From CAYOEZ01 sp964402955 (lineage in GTDB: Bacteria; Chloroflexota; DTOL01; DAOUCN01), in NCBI GenBank assembly GCA_964402955.1, contig CAYOEZ010000045.1:1-24420 (forward strand): a DNA stretch of 24,420 bases. Direction: 5' to 3'. Position 1 is the first letter of the stretch. Each line of letters opens with the position of its first letter. The notes under the pieces are model-generated. The model was not told the origin of the DNA, searched no databases, and saw only the letters and a program-made list of their open reading frames with translations. Shown one piece after another: positions 16,176-24,320 of this stretch. The position numbers were made by a program, and so were the translations under genes.

Positions 16176-16191
16176 CAGAACATGTGTTCTG
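16176..16191. promoter_or_regulatory. LexA/SOS-box-like dyad between parA and recR
   Basis: CAGAACA-TG-TGTTCTG. Its core GAAC-N4-GTTC equals the Gram-positive LexA (DinR) box core. It lies between the divergent parA and recR promoters. LexA binding is inferred. Confidence 0.45.
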
Positions 16192-16216
16192 TCTACGCGC
16201 CGGCGCCGGCCAGGCA

Positions 16217-16245
16217 TTGACACTGCCAACGGAACATGATACAGT
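16217..16245 (+). promoter_or_regulatory. recR promoter
   Basis: TTGACA (16217-16222, perfect), a 17-nt spacer and TACAGT (16240-16245). The predicted start is near 16252, with the ATG at 16297. Confidence 0.7.
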
Positions 16246-16296
16246 TCGGTTATCACGGATCGCCAGCGAACTACAGATAGCGAGGGCCGGTCATCT

Positions 16297-16896
16297 ATGC
16301 GTGTCGTTGCTGAACCTGTTTCCCGATTGGTTGATGAGTTCTCCCGCCTGCCCGGTATTGGTCCCAAGACGGCGCAGCGACTAACCTATCACTTGCTGCG
16401 CATGCCCGCCGATCAGGCGCGCGCGCTGGCTGATGCCATCAATCAAGTCAAAGAGCGCGTGATCTTGTGCTCCGTTTGTTACAACGTGACCGAAAGCGAC
16501 CCGTGCGAGGTCTGCCGCTCAGACGCCCGCGACAAGGGGCTTGTCTGCGTTGTTGAAGAACCGCTCGACGTGTTGGCGTTGGAGCGCACCTCATCGTATG
16601 CTGGAGTCTATCACGTCTTGCATGGAGCGCTGTCGCCGGTAGACGGCATCGGGCCGTCGGAACTGAAGATCGATGCGTTGATAAAGCGGGTGCGCGAAGG
16701 CAAGACACGCGAAGTTATTCTGGCAACGAATCCCAACGTTGAAGGCGAAGCCACAGCCTCCTACGTGGCTCGCCTGCTCCTGCCACTTGGTGTCCGCATC
16801 ACGCGCCTGGCGCGCGGCCTGCCCGTCGGCGGCGACCTCGAATACGCCGATGATGTGACGTTGCGCCGCGCTCTCGAAGGACGAGGTACGTTCTGA
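16297..16896 (+). CDS. recR: RecR recombination mediator
   Basis: 199 residues, full length. The N-terminal helix-hairpin-helix LPGIGPKTAQRL (about 18-29) binds DNA. The zinc finger is C58-x2-C61-x8-C70-x2-C73. The Toprim domain (about 80-175) contains VVEEPLDVLALE and ATNPNVEGEATA. The C-terminal RLARGLPVGGDLEYADDVTL closes the ring. RecR works with RecO/RecF to load RecA at single-strand gaps. The frequent dnaX-ybaB partners are not adjacent; parA lies divergently upstream. It converges on the propeller protein gene across a heptamer-repeat gap. Confidence 0.97.
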   Translation: MRVVAEPVSRLVDEFSRLPGIGPKTAQRLTYHLLRMPADQARALADAINQVKERVILCSVCYNVTESDPCEVCRSDARDKGLVCVVEEPLDVLALERTSSYAGVYHVLHGALSPVDGIGPSELKIDALIKRVREGKTREVILATNPNVEGEATASYVARLLLPLGVRITRLARGLPVGGDLEYADDVTLRRALEGRGTF

Positions 16897-16899
16897 CCA

Positions 16900-17002
16900 G
16901 GGTAGAGGGTAGAGGGTTCAGGGTTCAGGACACTGGGACGGCGAGCGTGCATGCCCTTTCCCCTCTACCCTCTACCCTCTACCCTCCACCCTCCACCCTC
17001 AC
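16900..17002. repeat. Facing arrays of GGGNNNN heptamers at the 3' ends of recR and the propeller gene
   Basis: The left block is GGGTAGA twice then GGGTTCA twice (16900-16927). The right block (16961-17002) is CCCTCTA three times, CCCTCCA twice and a final partial unit that runs into the stop codon of the minus-strand gene (16999-17001). The blocks can pair as a hairpin. Each G-rich strand also fits the four-tract G-quadruplex rule with 4-nt loops. It probably acts as a terminator-like boundary between the convergent genes. Confidence 0.88.
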
Positions 17003-19155
17003 TTCGGTATGGCGATGAGCATCAGCCGGGTACCGGCAGTGACATAGAGCGAAAGCTTCTTCTCATCGGCGAAGACGCCGCGCAGGCGCTGGAACGAACT
17101 CTCCTGATCGTCGTACGAAAACTGCTTCTGCATGACACCTTGCTTGCTGAGCTGCACAACTCGTGAATTCGCCGGGTCAGCCACGTACAGCGATTGCGAG
17201 CCATCATTGGTGAAGATGGCGACCGGAGCGGCGAGCGGGCGATCCAGCCCCTGGGTCGTGAAGGGCTGCGGCTTCCCGCTTGTCAGCCAGACAATCTGGC
17301 CATTAACCATCAGTACGAAGATATCCCCGTCAATTGCCATGTCGACGGCAGAAGCTAGATCGACCTGGGTCTGCAAGTAGGCCGTTGCGGGGCTTGTATA
17401 GCCGTTTGCGTCGGGCCGGTAGCGCAGAATCGTGTTGGCCAGGTTATCGAGCACATAGAAGTTGCCGCCATAGCCGCCCGTCGCCTGCGCCTTGCGCCAG
17501 GTGCGGGCATCGCGCACCGGCAGAGTCTTCAGGCCCTTGGTCACGTCATACTGGATCAAGTTGCCGCCGCTCTCCATGATACACAGATTCGCGGTCGTCC
17601 GTGCCCCTCCTGCTGGAATCCAGGCGATGTCCAGCAGATCTCCGACGACAACTCCCCCGATCTGATCTCCCTTACGCACCAGCACTGAGTCTCCACCCGG
17701 CTGAATGCCATTGCCCTGCGCGTTTAGCACAAACTTGTAGACCTTCTGGTCTCCCTTATCCAGGACATACAGGTTGAATCCATCGCCAACAACACGGGAT
17801 GGCATTGTTCCTGCTGCGCTGAAGTTGTAGAGGGTCGTCACCTGCGTTGAGGGCATGCGTACAATACCTTTCGCCACATCTGTATCACGCTGAATGCTCT
17901 CACGCAACGCAAGTGCAGACGCCGCTGCGGGTTTGACGGCGAGAGCGTCGCCCACCAACGCGTCCGCATCTTTGAGGTAGTTGAGGGCCGCCGTACGGTC
18001 GAGACTGGCCTGACCGAGGGTGCGCTTCTGCTCGGCCTGGCTCATCAGCGCCTGGAACTTCAACTCACGGGACTGCGCCTGTGTGCGCGCCTGCCACCAG
18101 AAGGCCGCGGCAATGAGCAGCACAATGGCCGCCAGAACTGAGAGTTGCTTGCGCGAGACCGGCAAGGCCGGCATGCGCAGCGCAGGCATCTTCATCCGTC
18201 TCTGCTGAGCGTCTGCGGAATGGCGCGCCGTAGCATCTTTTCTGTCCAGCCATTCCGGAAGCACAGCCTCCTGCTGCCGGGGCGCCACGATCTCACGCGC
18301 AGGCGCCGCTTCCGTCGCCTGCGTGGCTCGCGGCTCTGATCTGAACCTGGCCACAAGACTGTGCACAGCCGACGCGCCCGCCGACACGATACCGCCGCCC
18401 CGCCCGGCAGCCGGTTCGGCGTTCACCGCAGGCTCTGCAACAGCCGCCGCGCCGCGCCGCGCCGGCTCTGCCGCAGCCGCGACATTGGTCAGCAGCAATG
18501 CCGTCAGATCACGATCATCGGGCAGGCCGTCCACGCCGGCTTCATCGAGCGCATTCGCCAGTTCCGTATCATCGATGCCTGTCTCTAGGAGAGACGGCGA
18601 AGCCAGCATGATCATGTCGCCTGAGCTGAAATCACAGGTGTAGAATGACACTTCGATGTCCGGGTTGACCCCCAGTTCGTTGCTGGGCGACGGAGAACGA
18701 TCTCCAGAGCGCGGGGAGGTCAGTTCCAGGTCGGAATAGAGGTGCTCTACGCCGGCCGGGCCAACCACGATAGCCACTGCCGGGCCGGCATAGGCCAGCA
18801 CCACTTTGTGGCCAGGGCGGACAACGGCGCAGTAGACGCCGGCCTGGGTGCGCTGGCTGCTAAACGAGCGCTGGTTATCGTTGAAGAGAACGACGTTGGC
18901 CTCTTTGATGGCGGTCAGAAGAGCTCCAGTCACACCGCTGGGTGAGCTGCGGAAGGCATCGGCAATCGTTTCCACCAGGGCGCCTTCCATGTCGGCGCGG
19001 CGCTCTCCCTGCGCATTGACCAGAATATACAGGCTGCCCTTGTCACGCCCGACGTCGCAGATACCGATATTCCCCAGATCCTTAGGCTCGCTCTGCAGGC
19101 GCTCACCATCGAGGATGCGCAGGGCGCTTACATCAATTTCGCTATGTGTGGCCAT
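16999..19155 (-). CDS. Membrane protein with degenerate PP2C (PPM) domain and extracytoplasmic beta-propeller
   Basis: About 718 residues. The N-terminal domain (1-225) resembles a PP2C phosphatase. The metal-binding Asp motifs are absent, though: the usual DGxGG region reads VNAQGERRAD, and the SDGL region reads LASPSLLE. It is therefore probably catalytically dead. A long Ala/Pro/Arg-rich low-complexity linker (about 225-320) leads to one TM helix (about 338-354, LSVLAAIVLLIAAAFWW). A helical stretch follows, then an NHL/YncE-like beta-propeller (about 430-718) with repeated LYVLDKGDQKVYKF / NFYVLDNLANTILRY / LYVADPANSRVVQLS blades. The ATG at 19155 has AGGAG at 9 nt; the ATG at 19164 directly abuts AGGAG. 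It may couple a sensor propeller to an inner scaffold. The substrate or partner is unknown. Confidence 0.78.
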   Translation of the reverse strand: MATHSEIDVSALRILDGERLQSEPKDLGNIGICDVGRDKGSLYILVNAQGERRADMEGALVETIADAFRSSPSGVTGALLTAIKEANVVLFNDNQRSFSSQRTQAGVYCAVVRPGHKVVLAYAGPAVAIVVGPAGVEHLYSDLELTSPRSGDRSPSPSNELGVNPDIEVSFYTCDFSSGDMIMLASPSLLETGIDDTELANALDEAGVDGLPDDRDLTALLLTNVAAAAEPARRGAAAVAEPAVNAEPAAGRGGGIVSAGASAVHSLVARFRSEPRATQATEAAPAREIVAPRQQEAVLPEWLDRKDATARHSADAQQRRMKMPALRMPALPVSRKQLSVLAAIVLLIAAAFWWQARTQAQSRELKFQALMSQAEQKRTLGQASLDRTAALNYLKDADALVGDALAVKPAAASALALRESIQRDTDVAKGIVRMPSTQVTTLYNFSAAGTMPSRVVGDGFNLYVLDKGDQKVYKFVLNAQGNGIQPGGDSVLVRKGDQIGGVVVGDLLDIAWIPAGGARTTANLCIMESGGNLIQYDVTKGLKTLPVRDARTWRKAQATGGYGGNFYVLDNLANTILRYRPDANGYTSPATAYLQTQVDLASAVDMAIDGDIFVLMVNGQIVWLTSGKPQPFTTQGLDRPLAAPVAIFTNDGSQSLYVADPANSRVVQLSKQGVMQKQFSYDDQESSFQRLRGVFADEKKLSLYVTAGTRLMLIAIPK

Positions 19156-19234
19156 CTCATTCATCTCCTACCTATATGCATCTACATACTTATAAGACGA
19201 AGAAAAGCCTAAAAAATGATGGGCGAAAAAGACG

Positions 19235-19277
19235 AAAAAGGGCAGGTGCGGCCTCTTTGGCCGCACCTGCCCTTTTT
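19235..19277. terminator. Strong bidirectional hairpin terminator
   Basis: Perfect 19-bp arms (19235-19253 and 19259-19277) enclose TCTTT, with A-rich and T-rich flanks in both directions. A second outer pair, TGATGGGCG (19217-19225) with CGCCCATCA (19290-19298), is nested around it. It ends the M24-galU-GHMP operon and insulates the propeller gene. No convincing promoter for the propeller gene is seen between it and 19155. Confidence 0.93.
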
Positions 19278-19295
19278 CTTGCCCTGCTCCGCCCA

Positions 19296-20276
19296 TCAGG
19301 ATTGTTCTACGGTGACGCCAGGCGACGGCTCAGGGTAGATGATGCGATCGCAACCGGTAGCGAGCAACGCCTCTTCCAGGCTGTGCGGGTCGGGGTGGAG
19401 AGCGACGATTGTGCCGCCGCGTCCAGCGCCTGCCAGCTTCGCCCCCAACGCCCCTGCGTCGAGAGCAGCCTGAATCAGCCGCTCGTTGTCTGGCCCTGAG
19501 CCGCCCAGGTCGCGCTGGATGGCGTGATTATCGTTCATCAGACGGCCCAGTTGCTCCCAGTCGCCCATCAGGAAAGCACGCTTACCCTGGCGCGCCATAG
19601 CTGCGATCCGCTTGTAGCCATCGACCACGGCGGGCTCGCCGTCTTCCCAGCGCTCGCGCAATGGCTTGTGTACGGCCCCCGACTGGTGCGGCATGCCCGT
19701 GTGTGCCAGGATGAAGGGCAACGTGGGCATATGCGCAGCAAGAGGCTCAATCGTCGCAAAGAGCTCGTCCTCGACAGGACGATAATACTCCTTGTCGCGG
19801 AACTCCATGTAGTTGAGGCCGCCAAACGTCACCATGTAGGCATCCTGATAGCCACACATGACGCCGAGCCGGTTCAGCTCGATGGAACGAATGAACTCGG
19901 CAAAGTAGTGGCGCGGGAAACGACTGCCCCGGTACTCCAGCAGCGCGGCAATCAGCGCCGCGAGGAACGCGGTCGATCCCGACAACCCTGCCTGGTAGGG
20001 AATCTCGCTGCCGTATTCGAGACGGATCGGCGCATCGGCCATATGCATGGCCCGCAGCACAACCTTGGGGTAGTCGAAGTAATCGCCCTGTCGCACGAAG
20101 TCCTCGCTGCGACGCAGTTGCACCTCCTTGCCCCCCGTGACCAGCGTCAGGCAATCGGACTTTTCCAGGGTCACAGTGGCGCGCAAGGGTATGCTGCACG
20201 ACAACACGCTGCCGCCATAAATGTCGGTCGGGTTGCCGACGATGCCGCAACGACCAGGCGCAGAGGCGCGGATCAT
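19296..20276 (-). CDS. GHMP-family sugar kinase (glucuronokinase-like)
   Basis: 326 residues. Motif 1, MIRASAPGRCGIVGNPTDIYGG, is the opening of GHMP kinases. Motif 2, GLSGSTAFLAAL (about 112-123), is the ATP P-loop-like region. Motif 3 is GAKLAGAGRGGTI near the C-terminus. GHMP kinases transfer phosphate from ATP to the anomeric OH or another OH of small sugars. Its ATG overlaps the galU stop as ATGA. The GalU partner suggests it makes a sugar-1-phosphate that is then turned into an NDP-sugar. Glucuronic acid or a related sugar is an inference only. The gene ends at the strong terminator at 19235-19277. Confidence 0.85.
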   Translation of the reverse strand: MIRASAPGRCGIVGNPTDIYGGSVLSCSIPLRATVTLEKSDCLTLVTGGKEVQLRRSEDFVRQGDYFDYPKVVLRAMHMADAPIRLEYGSEIPYQAGLSGSTAFLAALIAALLEYRGSRFPRHYFAEFIRSIELNRLGVMCGYQDAYMVTFGGLNYMEFRDKEYYRPVEDELFATIEPLAAHMPTLPFILAHTGMPHQSGAVHKPLRERWEDGEPAVVDGYKRIAAMARQGKRAFLMGDWEQLGRLMNDNHAIQRDLGGSGPDNERLIQAALDAGALGAKLAGAGRGGTIVALHPDPHSLEEALLATGCDRIIYPEPSPGVTVEQS

Positions 20277-21163
20277 ACTGGCCCGCCATTGGCAAGCTGA
20301 TTGATATACTGGCGGACAGTGTAGCCCACATGGGGATCGGCCAGGGCGAAATCGATGAAGGCTTTGAAGTAGCTCTCGAAGTTGCCGATATCGTAGCGCT
20401 TTTCGCCCGCTCCCAGGACGAGACCGCGCACGTTCATGCCGTGGGACATGAGCACCTTGATGGCATCAACCAATTGCACTTCGCCTTTTCGATCAGGTAG
20501 GGTAGACTTGAGAGCGGAAAAGATCTCAGGGCCAAAGACGTAGCGCGCGGCAATGGCGAGGGTGGACGGAGCAGCATTCACGGGCGGTTTCTCTACCATG
20601 TCGGAGATCGGAAAATCATCGCCGGGCGCAGCGGCGGTAACAATGCCATATTTGTACACCTCTTCGGGCTGCACATTCTCCACGGCAATGACGGCGCTGG
20701 CCTTGTTGCGCTCAAAGCTATCCATCAACCGGCTCACCACTTCGCGCTTGCCCGAGGTAATAATTGTATCACCGAGCGCGACCACAAACGGCTCGTTCCC
20801 CACGAAATCCTGGGCATAGCGCAGAGCGTCGCCCAACCCCTGCGGTGTATGTTGCCGCGTGTAGAAGAGCGTCACGGGCAACACTTCGTAGCTCAGAGAA
20901 TCAACCAACTGCTCGTGCCCACCCGACTTAAGACGGGTGACCAGGTCTTCATCGCGGTCGAAATGATCCTCGATCGCCCGCTTGGAGCGTCCTGTGATGA
21001 GGAGAATCTGCGTAATGCCCGCGCGGACGAGCTCCTCAACGACATACTGCACCACTGGCTTGCGGCCCACGGGCAGCATTTCCTTTGGCTGCGATTTCGT
21101 CGAGGGGAGCAGTCGAGTACCGAGGCCAGCCACCGGAATCACCGCTTTACGTATCGTACTCAC
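20273..21163 (-). CDS. galU: UTP-glucose-1-phosphate uridylyltransferase
   Basis: 296 residues from GTG at 21163. The nucleotidyltransferase start KAVIPVAGLGTRLLPSTKSQ contains the GxGTR(x)LP loop that holds UTP. KEMLPVGRKPVVQYVVEEL, the downstream FVVALGDTII and VEKPP follow. It makes UDP-glucose from glucose-1-phosphate and UTP for cell-envelope and sugar-nucleotide pathways. GTG with AAGGAGGACGC upstream is a far better start than the in-frame codon at 21241, which would add 26 unrelated residues. It lies 17 bp after the M24-like gene and overlaps the GHMP kinase. Confidence 0.96.
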   Translation of the reverse strand: MSTIRKAVIPVAGLGTRLLPSTKSQPKEMLPVGRKPVVQYVVEELVRAGITQILLITGRSKRAIEDHFDRDEDLVTRLKSGGHEQLVDSLSYEVLPVTLFYTRQHTPQGLGDALRYAQDFVGNEPFVVALGDTIITSGKREVVSRLMDSFERNKASAVIAVENVQPEEVYKYGIVTAAAPGDDFPISDMVEKPPVNAAPSTLAIAARYVFGPEIFSALKSTLPDRKGEVQLVDAIKVLMSHGMNVRGLVLGAGEKRYDIGNFESYFKAFIDFALADPHVGYTVRQYINQLANGGPV

Positions 21164-21180
21164 GCGTCCTCCTTCGTTCG

Positions 21181-22290
21181 TTACGATATCTCCAGGACAA
21201 CCGGCCGCGAACAGGCCTGATTGTTGAGCACAAATGTCCACATGGGCCAGCCGTCGGCCAGAGAGAGCACCTCGAAGCCCTGTTCGGTGACAAGCACCGT
21301 ATCCTCGGACTTTGCTCCCGAGATCGAGGGGTTCCAGGCGAACGCCTGATTGCTCACCACGATCTCTTTGCTGGTCGGTGTGCCGAAGTAGTCGCGCCCC
21401 TCATATCCGCACGCGCCGCCCTGATGGTGCAACTGCCACTCATCGGGATAGCCTGCGCCGGCATAGGCATCTTGGGCCTTGCGGAAAATGTCCGAGACGA
21501 GCGCGCCCGGACAGGTGTTCGTGACATATGTGGCGTCGATGCGGGCCGTTGCTTCAGCCTTGCGGCGCAGGTCAGCCGGCAGCGCGCCAAAATAGACCAG
21601 ACGTGTGCATGATACGTGCAACCCCCAACGCCGCGCGCCGGCAACTAACATGGCATAGCGATCGAGCCGTTTGCCCGTTGGCAGAGGATGGCGATAGCGG
21701 AAGACACGCTCGTCAGTTGCCACCAGAATGCAGGTTGGAACCAGGCCATCAGCGGCCAGCGCGCCGGTCAAATGGCCAGCGATCTGGTGCTCAGTCACGC
21801 CGGGGGTGACTGCTCTGGCCACTTTCTGCAACGCATCTGCGGCAGCATGCCCCACCCAACGGTAGCGGGCAACGTCATCGTCGGTGAGGTGATAGCGTAG
21901 CGGCATGATGGCGGAGGCGATGTTCTCTCCATCGGGGAATGGACCATCAACCCCGACTGCTCCGCCAGCCACCCCCTCCGCCGCCGGCATATCCTCGTAC
22001 CAATTGCCGACGACAAACTCGAAGCCGGCCGCAGCCAGATGCTCTTCGTCAGCCATGCGCGGAGACTCGATACGATTCGTCAGGAGGAACAGGCGGTCAG
22101 CCGTCACCAGCGCCGCCGCCACGGACGTTTCGCCCGTCACCGTCACATAGGTATCCCGTCCGCCCGTGAGCCAGGCAACGTTGGCATGGCGGCGCAAGAG
22201 GACGCCTTTCAGGTGCAATCGGTCAAGCAAAGAGCGGACGCGGGCGACCTTCTCAGCCACGTCGTGGGGTCGCCCAACGGGGATAGCCAT
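21181..22290 (-). CDS. M24 family (creatinase/prolidase-fold) protein lacking key metal ligands
   Basis: 369 residues. The N-terminal creatinase-like domain (about 1-135, with LLDRLHLKGVLLRRHANVAWLTGG) and the pita-bread domain (about 140-369, with GHAAADALQKVARAVTPGVTEHQIA) follow Xaa-Pro aminopeptidase architecture. Of the five M24 metal ligands, both Asp positions are lost (MLVAGARRWGLHVSCTRLV) and the first Glu is Asn (AWNPS). The late Glu of SEDTVLVTEQG and a His (LHHQGG) remain. It is therefore unlikely to be a metallo-peptidase and may act like metal-free creatinase or as a binding protein. GGAGGAGACCT precedes the ATG. It is first in an operon with galU and the GHMP kinase. Confidence 0.87.
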   Translation of the reverse strand: MAIPVGRPHDVAEKVARVRSLLDRLHLKGVLLRRHANVAWLTGGRDTYVTVTGETSVAAALVTADRLFLLTNRIESPRMADEEHLAAAGFEFVVGNWYEDMPAAEGVAGGAVGVDGPFPDGENIASAIMPLRYHLTDDDVARYRWVGHAAADALQKVARAVTPGVTEHQIAGHLTGALAADGLVPTCILVATDERVFRYRHPLPTGKRLDRYAMLVAGARRWGLHVSCTRLVYFGALPADLRRKAEATARIDATYVTNTCPGALVSDIFRKAQDAYAGAGYPDEWQLHHQGGACGYEGRDYFGTPTSKEIVVSNQAFAWNPSISGAKSEDTVLVTEQGFEVLSLADGWPMWTFVLNNQACSRPVVLEIS

Positions 22291-22323
22291 AGGTCTCCTC
22301 CAGGAGAGCGGTCGTTGGGTAAC

Positions 22324-22352
22324 ATGGTATCACGGCACAGGCAGGATGTCAA
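22324..22352 (-). promoter_or_regulatory. Promoter of the M24-galU-GHMP operon
   Basis: On the minus strand TTGACA (22352-22347, perfect), a 17-nt spacer and TACCAT (22329-22324). The start near 22317 leaves a 27-nt leader. Confidence 0.78.
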
Positions 22353-22365
22353 GAATTGTGGCCGC

Positions 22366-23490
22366 TTACACCACCACTTCTTCACCGCTATGCGTGACAT
22401 CGTAGCCAGGCAGGGCGGAGATGACGGCCTTGAACGTGGTGGTCTTGATGCTATCAAGAAGCCAGGAGATGGGGGGGCGATCGCGCAGATCAGCCAGCGT
22501 GACGAGATCATAACGCTCGCGTGCCAGAGGAACAAAACTCAGGCCAAAGGCGTCGGCCGCGGCGTGCAAGCCCAGTCCCACATCGGCCAGACCACGCGCC
22601 ACAGCATCTGCCACCGCTGTGTGTGTCAACAACTCATGACCGTATCCCTGCACACGGCTGGGGGACACGCTCATCTGGCGCAAGTGGTAGTCGAGCAACG
22701 TGCGCGTACCGGACCCCGGTTGCCGGTTGACGAAACGCAGGCCAGGTCTGGCCACGTCCTGCAATGAGAGCAAGGCCCTGGGATTGCCGGGCGCCACGAT
22801 CAACCCCTGTTCACGCTCAGCGACCGTAACCACGCACAGGCGCTGCCCCAGAAAGAGCCGGCGCAGGATGGGCACGTTATACTGCCCCGTGTCTTCGTCC
22901 AGCATGTGCGTCCCGGCCAGGGCCGCGTCGCCGCGCAGCAGTTGCAGCAGGCCGTCGAGGCTGCCCACGTAGCGCACGCTGAAGGCATCGTCGGGATGGC
23001 TGCGGCGCGCCTGCGTCCAGAGCGCCTCCAGCGCCAGATCATGGCTGCCGGCGAAATGGTGCAGCCGGTCGCCCGCATCCTGCGGCGCGATCACGGTGGG
23101 CTGCGTGCGCCGCTCACGCCAGGCCGTCACCTGCAAGCCAAAGGCGGCGTCCAACTCATCGAGAGTGTACCCCTGGGCCAGCGTCTCGACCAGCGTGCGC
23201 TCCATCGCCTGGCGCAAACGCACGTGGCGCAGCGTCTGCAGCTCAGCGCTCGCCGCGTCGGCAGCAATGAATGTGCCACGCCGCTTGTGCGTCTCCACCA
23301 CCCCGTCATGCTCGAGCATCACGTAGGCTCGCGCCACGGTGCTGGCATTGACCCCCAGGCGCAGCGCAAGAGCGCGCACCGGCTCCAGTCGATCGCCCTT
23401 TTTCAACTGACCGTTGGCCATGCCCCAACGCACCTGCTGCACGATCTGCAGGTATTCCGGCTCTCCTGGCTTCAGTTGGAAGTTGATCAC
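22366..23490 (-). CDS. GntR-type regulator fused to a periplasmic-binding-protein-like domain
   Basis: 374 residues. The N-terminal GntR (YtrA-like) winged helix (about 10-75) contains YLQIVQQVRWGMANGQLKKG and LALRLGVNASTVARAYVMLE. A linker follows (about 80-125). The C-terminal half is a type-2 substrate-binding domain of the molybdate/tungstate class. Its features are FAGSHDLALEAL, GSLDGLLQLLRGDAALAGTHMLD, a VNRQPGSGTR ligand-loop motif and AVADAVARGLADVGLGLHAAA. It looks like a one-component sensor that binds the same ligand as a transporter. The adjacent ABC ATPase on the same strand supports this. Ligand identity (tungstate, molybdate or other anion) is inferred. Confidence 0.87.
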   Translation of the reverse strand: MINFQLKPGEPEYLQIVQQVRWGMANGQLKKGDRLEPVRALALRLGVNASTVARAYVMLEHDGVVETHKRRGTFIAADAASAELQTLRHVRLRQAMERTLVETLAQGYTLDELDAAFGLQVTAWRERRTQPTVIAPQDAGDRLHHFAGSHDLALEALWTQARRSHPDDAFSVRYVGSLDGLLQLLRGDAALAGTHMLDEDTGQYNVPILRRLFLGQRLCVVTVAEREQGLIVAPGNPRALLSLQDVARPGLRFVNRQPGSGTRTLLDYHLRQMSVSPSRVQGYGHELLTHTAVADAVARGLADVGLGLHAAADAFGLSFVPLARERYDLVTLADLRDRPPISWLLDSIKTTTFKAVISALPGYDVTHSGEEVVV

Positions 23491-23570
23491 AGACGATTGT
23501 CCTTGTCAGCGACGCCACGCGCATTGTGACCGGAACGGACGTTGCGAGTAACACAGACAGGTTGCAGACG

Positions 23571-24284
23571 CTAATAGACCATCTCGCCACGCACAAAAGC
23601 TCCCGTGCGCTGATCCACAGGAGAAGCGAAAAAAGCCGGGGTGACGCCCAGCTCGATCAGCTTGCCCCCAAGCAGGAGGCCAGTGCGATGGGCCAGACGG
23701 CGCGCCTGGAAGACATTGTGCGTCACCAGGATCACCGTCGTCCCCTGTTCTGCATTCGTCTTGCGCACGATGTCTTCAATCAGGCCAACGTTATAGGGAT
23801 CAAGGTTGCCCGTTGGCTCATCGAGCAGCAGCACGCGCGGCCGCACAACCAGAGCCCGCGCCAGCGCCACCCGCTGCATCTCGCCCCCGGACAGCGTGTG
23901 TGCGGCATGGCGTGCCAGGCCAGTCAGCCCCACACACTCCAACATCTGATCCACCGAGCCATCGCGCGGCTGACCACGCAGGTACAGGCCATACGCCACA
24001 TTGTCTCGCACACTACTGCGCTGCAAGACAGGTCGCTGGAAGACAGTCGTGACCTGGCGGCGAATCTCGAGCGGCGCAGAACCCACCAGCGCTTGCCCGC
24101 AGAAGCTGATGGCGCCGGATGATGGCGACTCGAGGAAGTTGAGCAGACGCAGCAGCGTCGACTTGCCCGCGCCGCTTGGGCCCACCAGAGCCAGAATCTC
24201 GCCCTGCCGGACAGACAACTCCTTTATGTCGAGCACGACGCGCTCACGATAGACGTGCCGCACATTGTCGAGATCATAGATCAT
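23571..24284 (-). CDS. ABC transporter ATPase, tungstate/molybdate-type
   Basis: 237 residues. Walker A GPSGAGKST (35-43), the ABC signature LSGGEMQRVALARAL and Walker B VLLLDEPTGNLDP are all intact. The short single-domain layout and the LDIKELSVRQGE start resemble the TupC/ModC-like ATPases that energise anion import. It is followed at 80 bp by the GntR-PBP regulator and preceded by an ORF entering from the right edge. No permease (TupB) or binding protein (TupA) is seen in the window, so the substrate is inferred from the neighbour only. Confidence 0.9.
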   Translation of the reverse strand: MIYDLDNVRHVYRERVVLDIKELSVRQGEILALVGPSGAGKSTLLRLLNFLESPSSGAISFCGQALVGSAPLEIRRQVTTVFQRPVLQRSSVRDNVAYGLYLRGQPRDGSVDQMLECVGLTGLARHAAHTLSGGEMQRVALARALVVRPRVLLLDEPTGNLDPYNVGLIEDIVRKTNAEQGTTVILVTHNVFQARRLAHRTGLLLGGKLIELGVTPAFFASPVDQRTGAFVRGEMVY

Positions 24285-24320
24285 TTTGGCATCCTGAGAC
24301 GTATGTTGCTCCGGGCCAGG

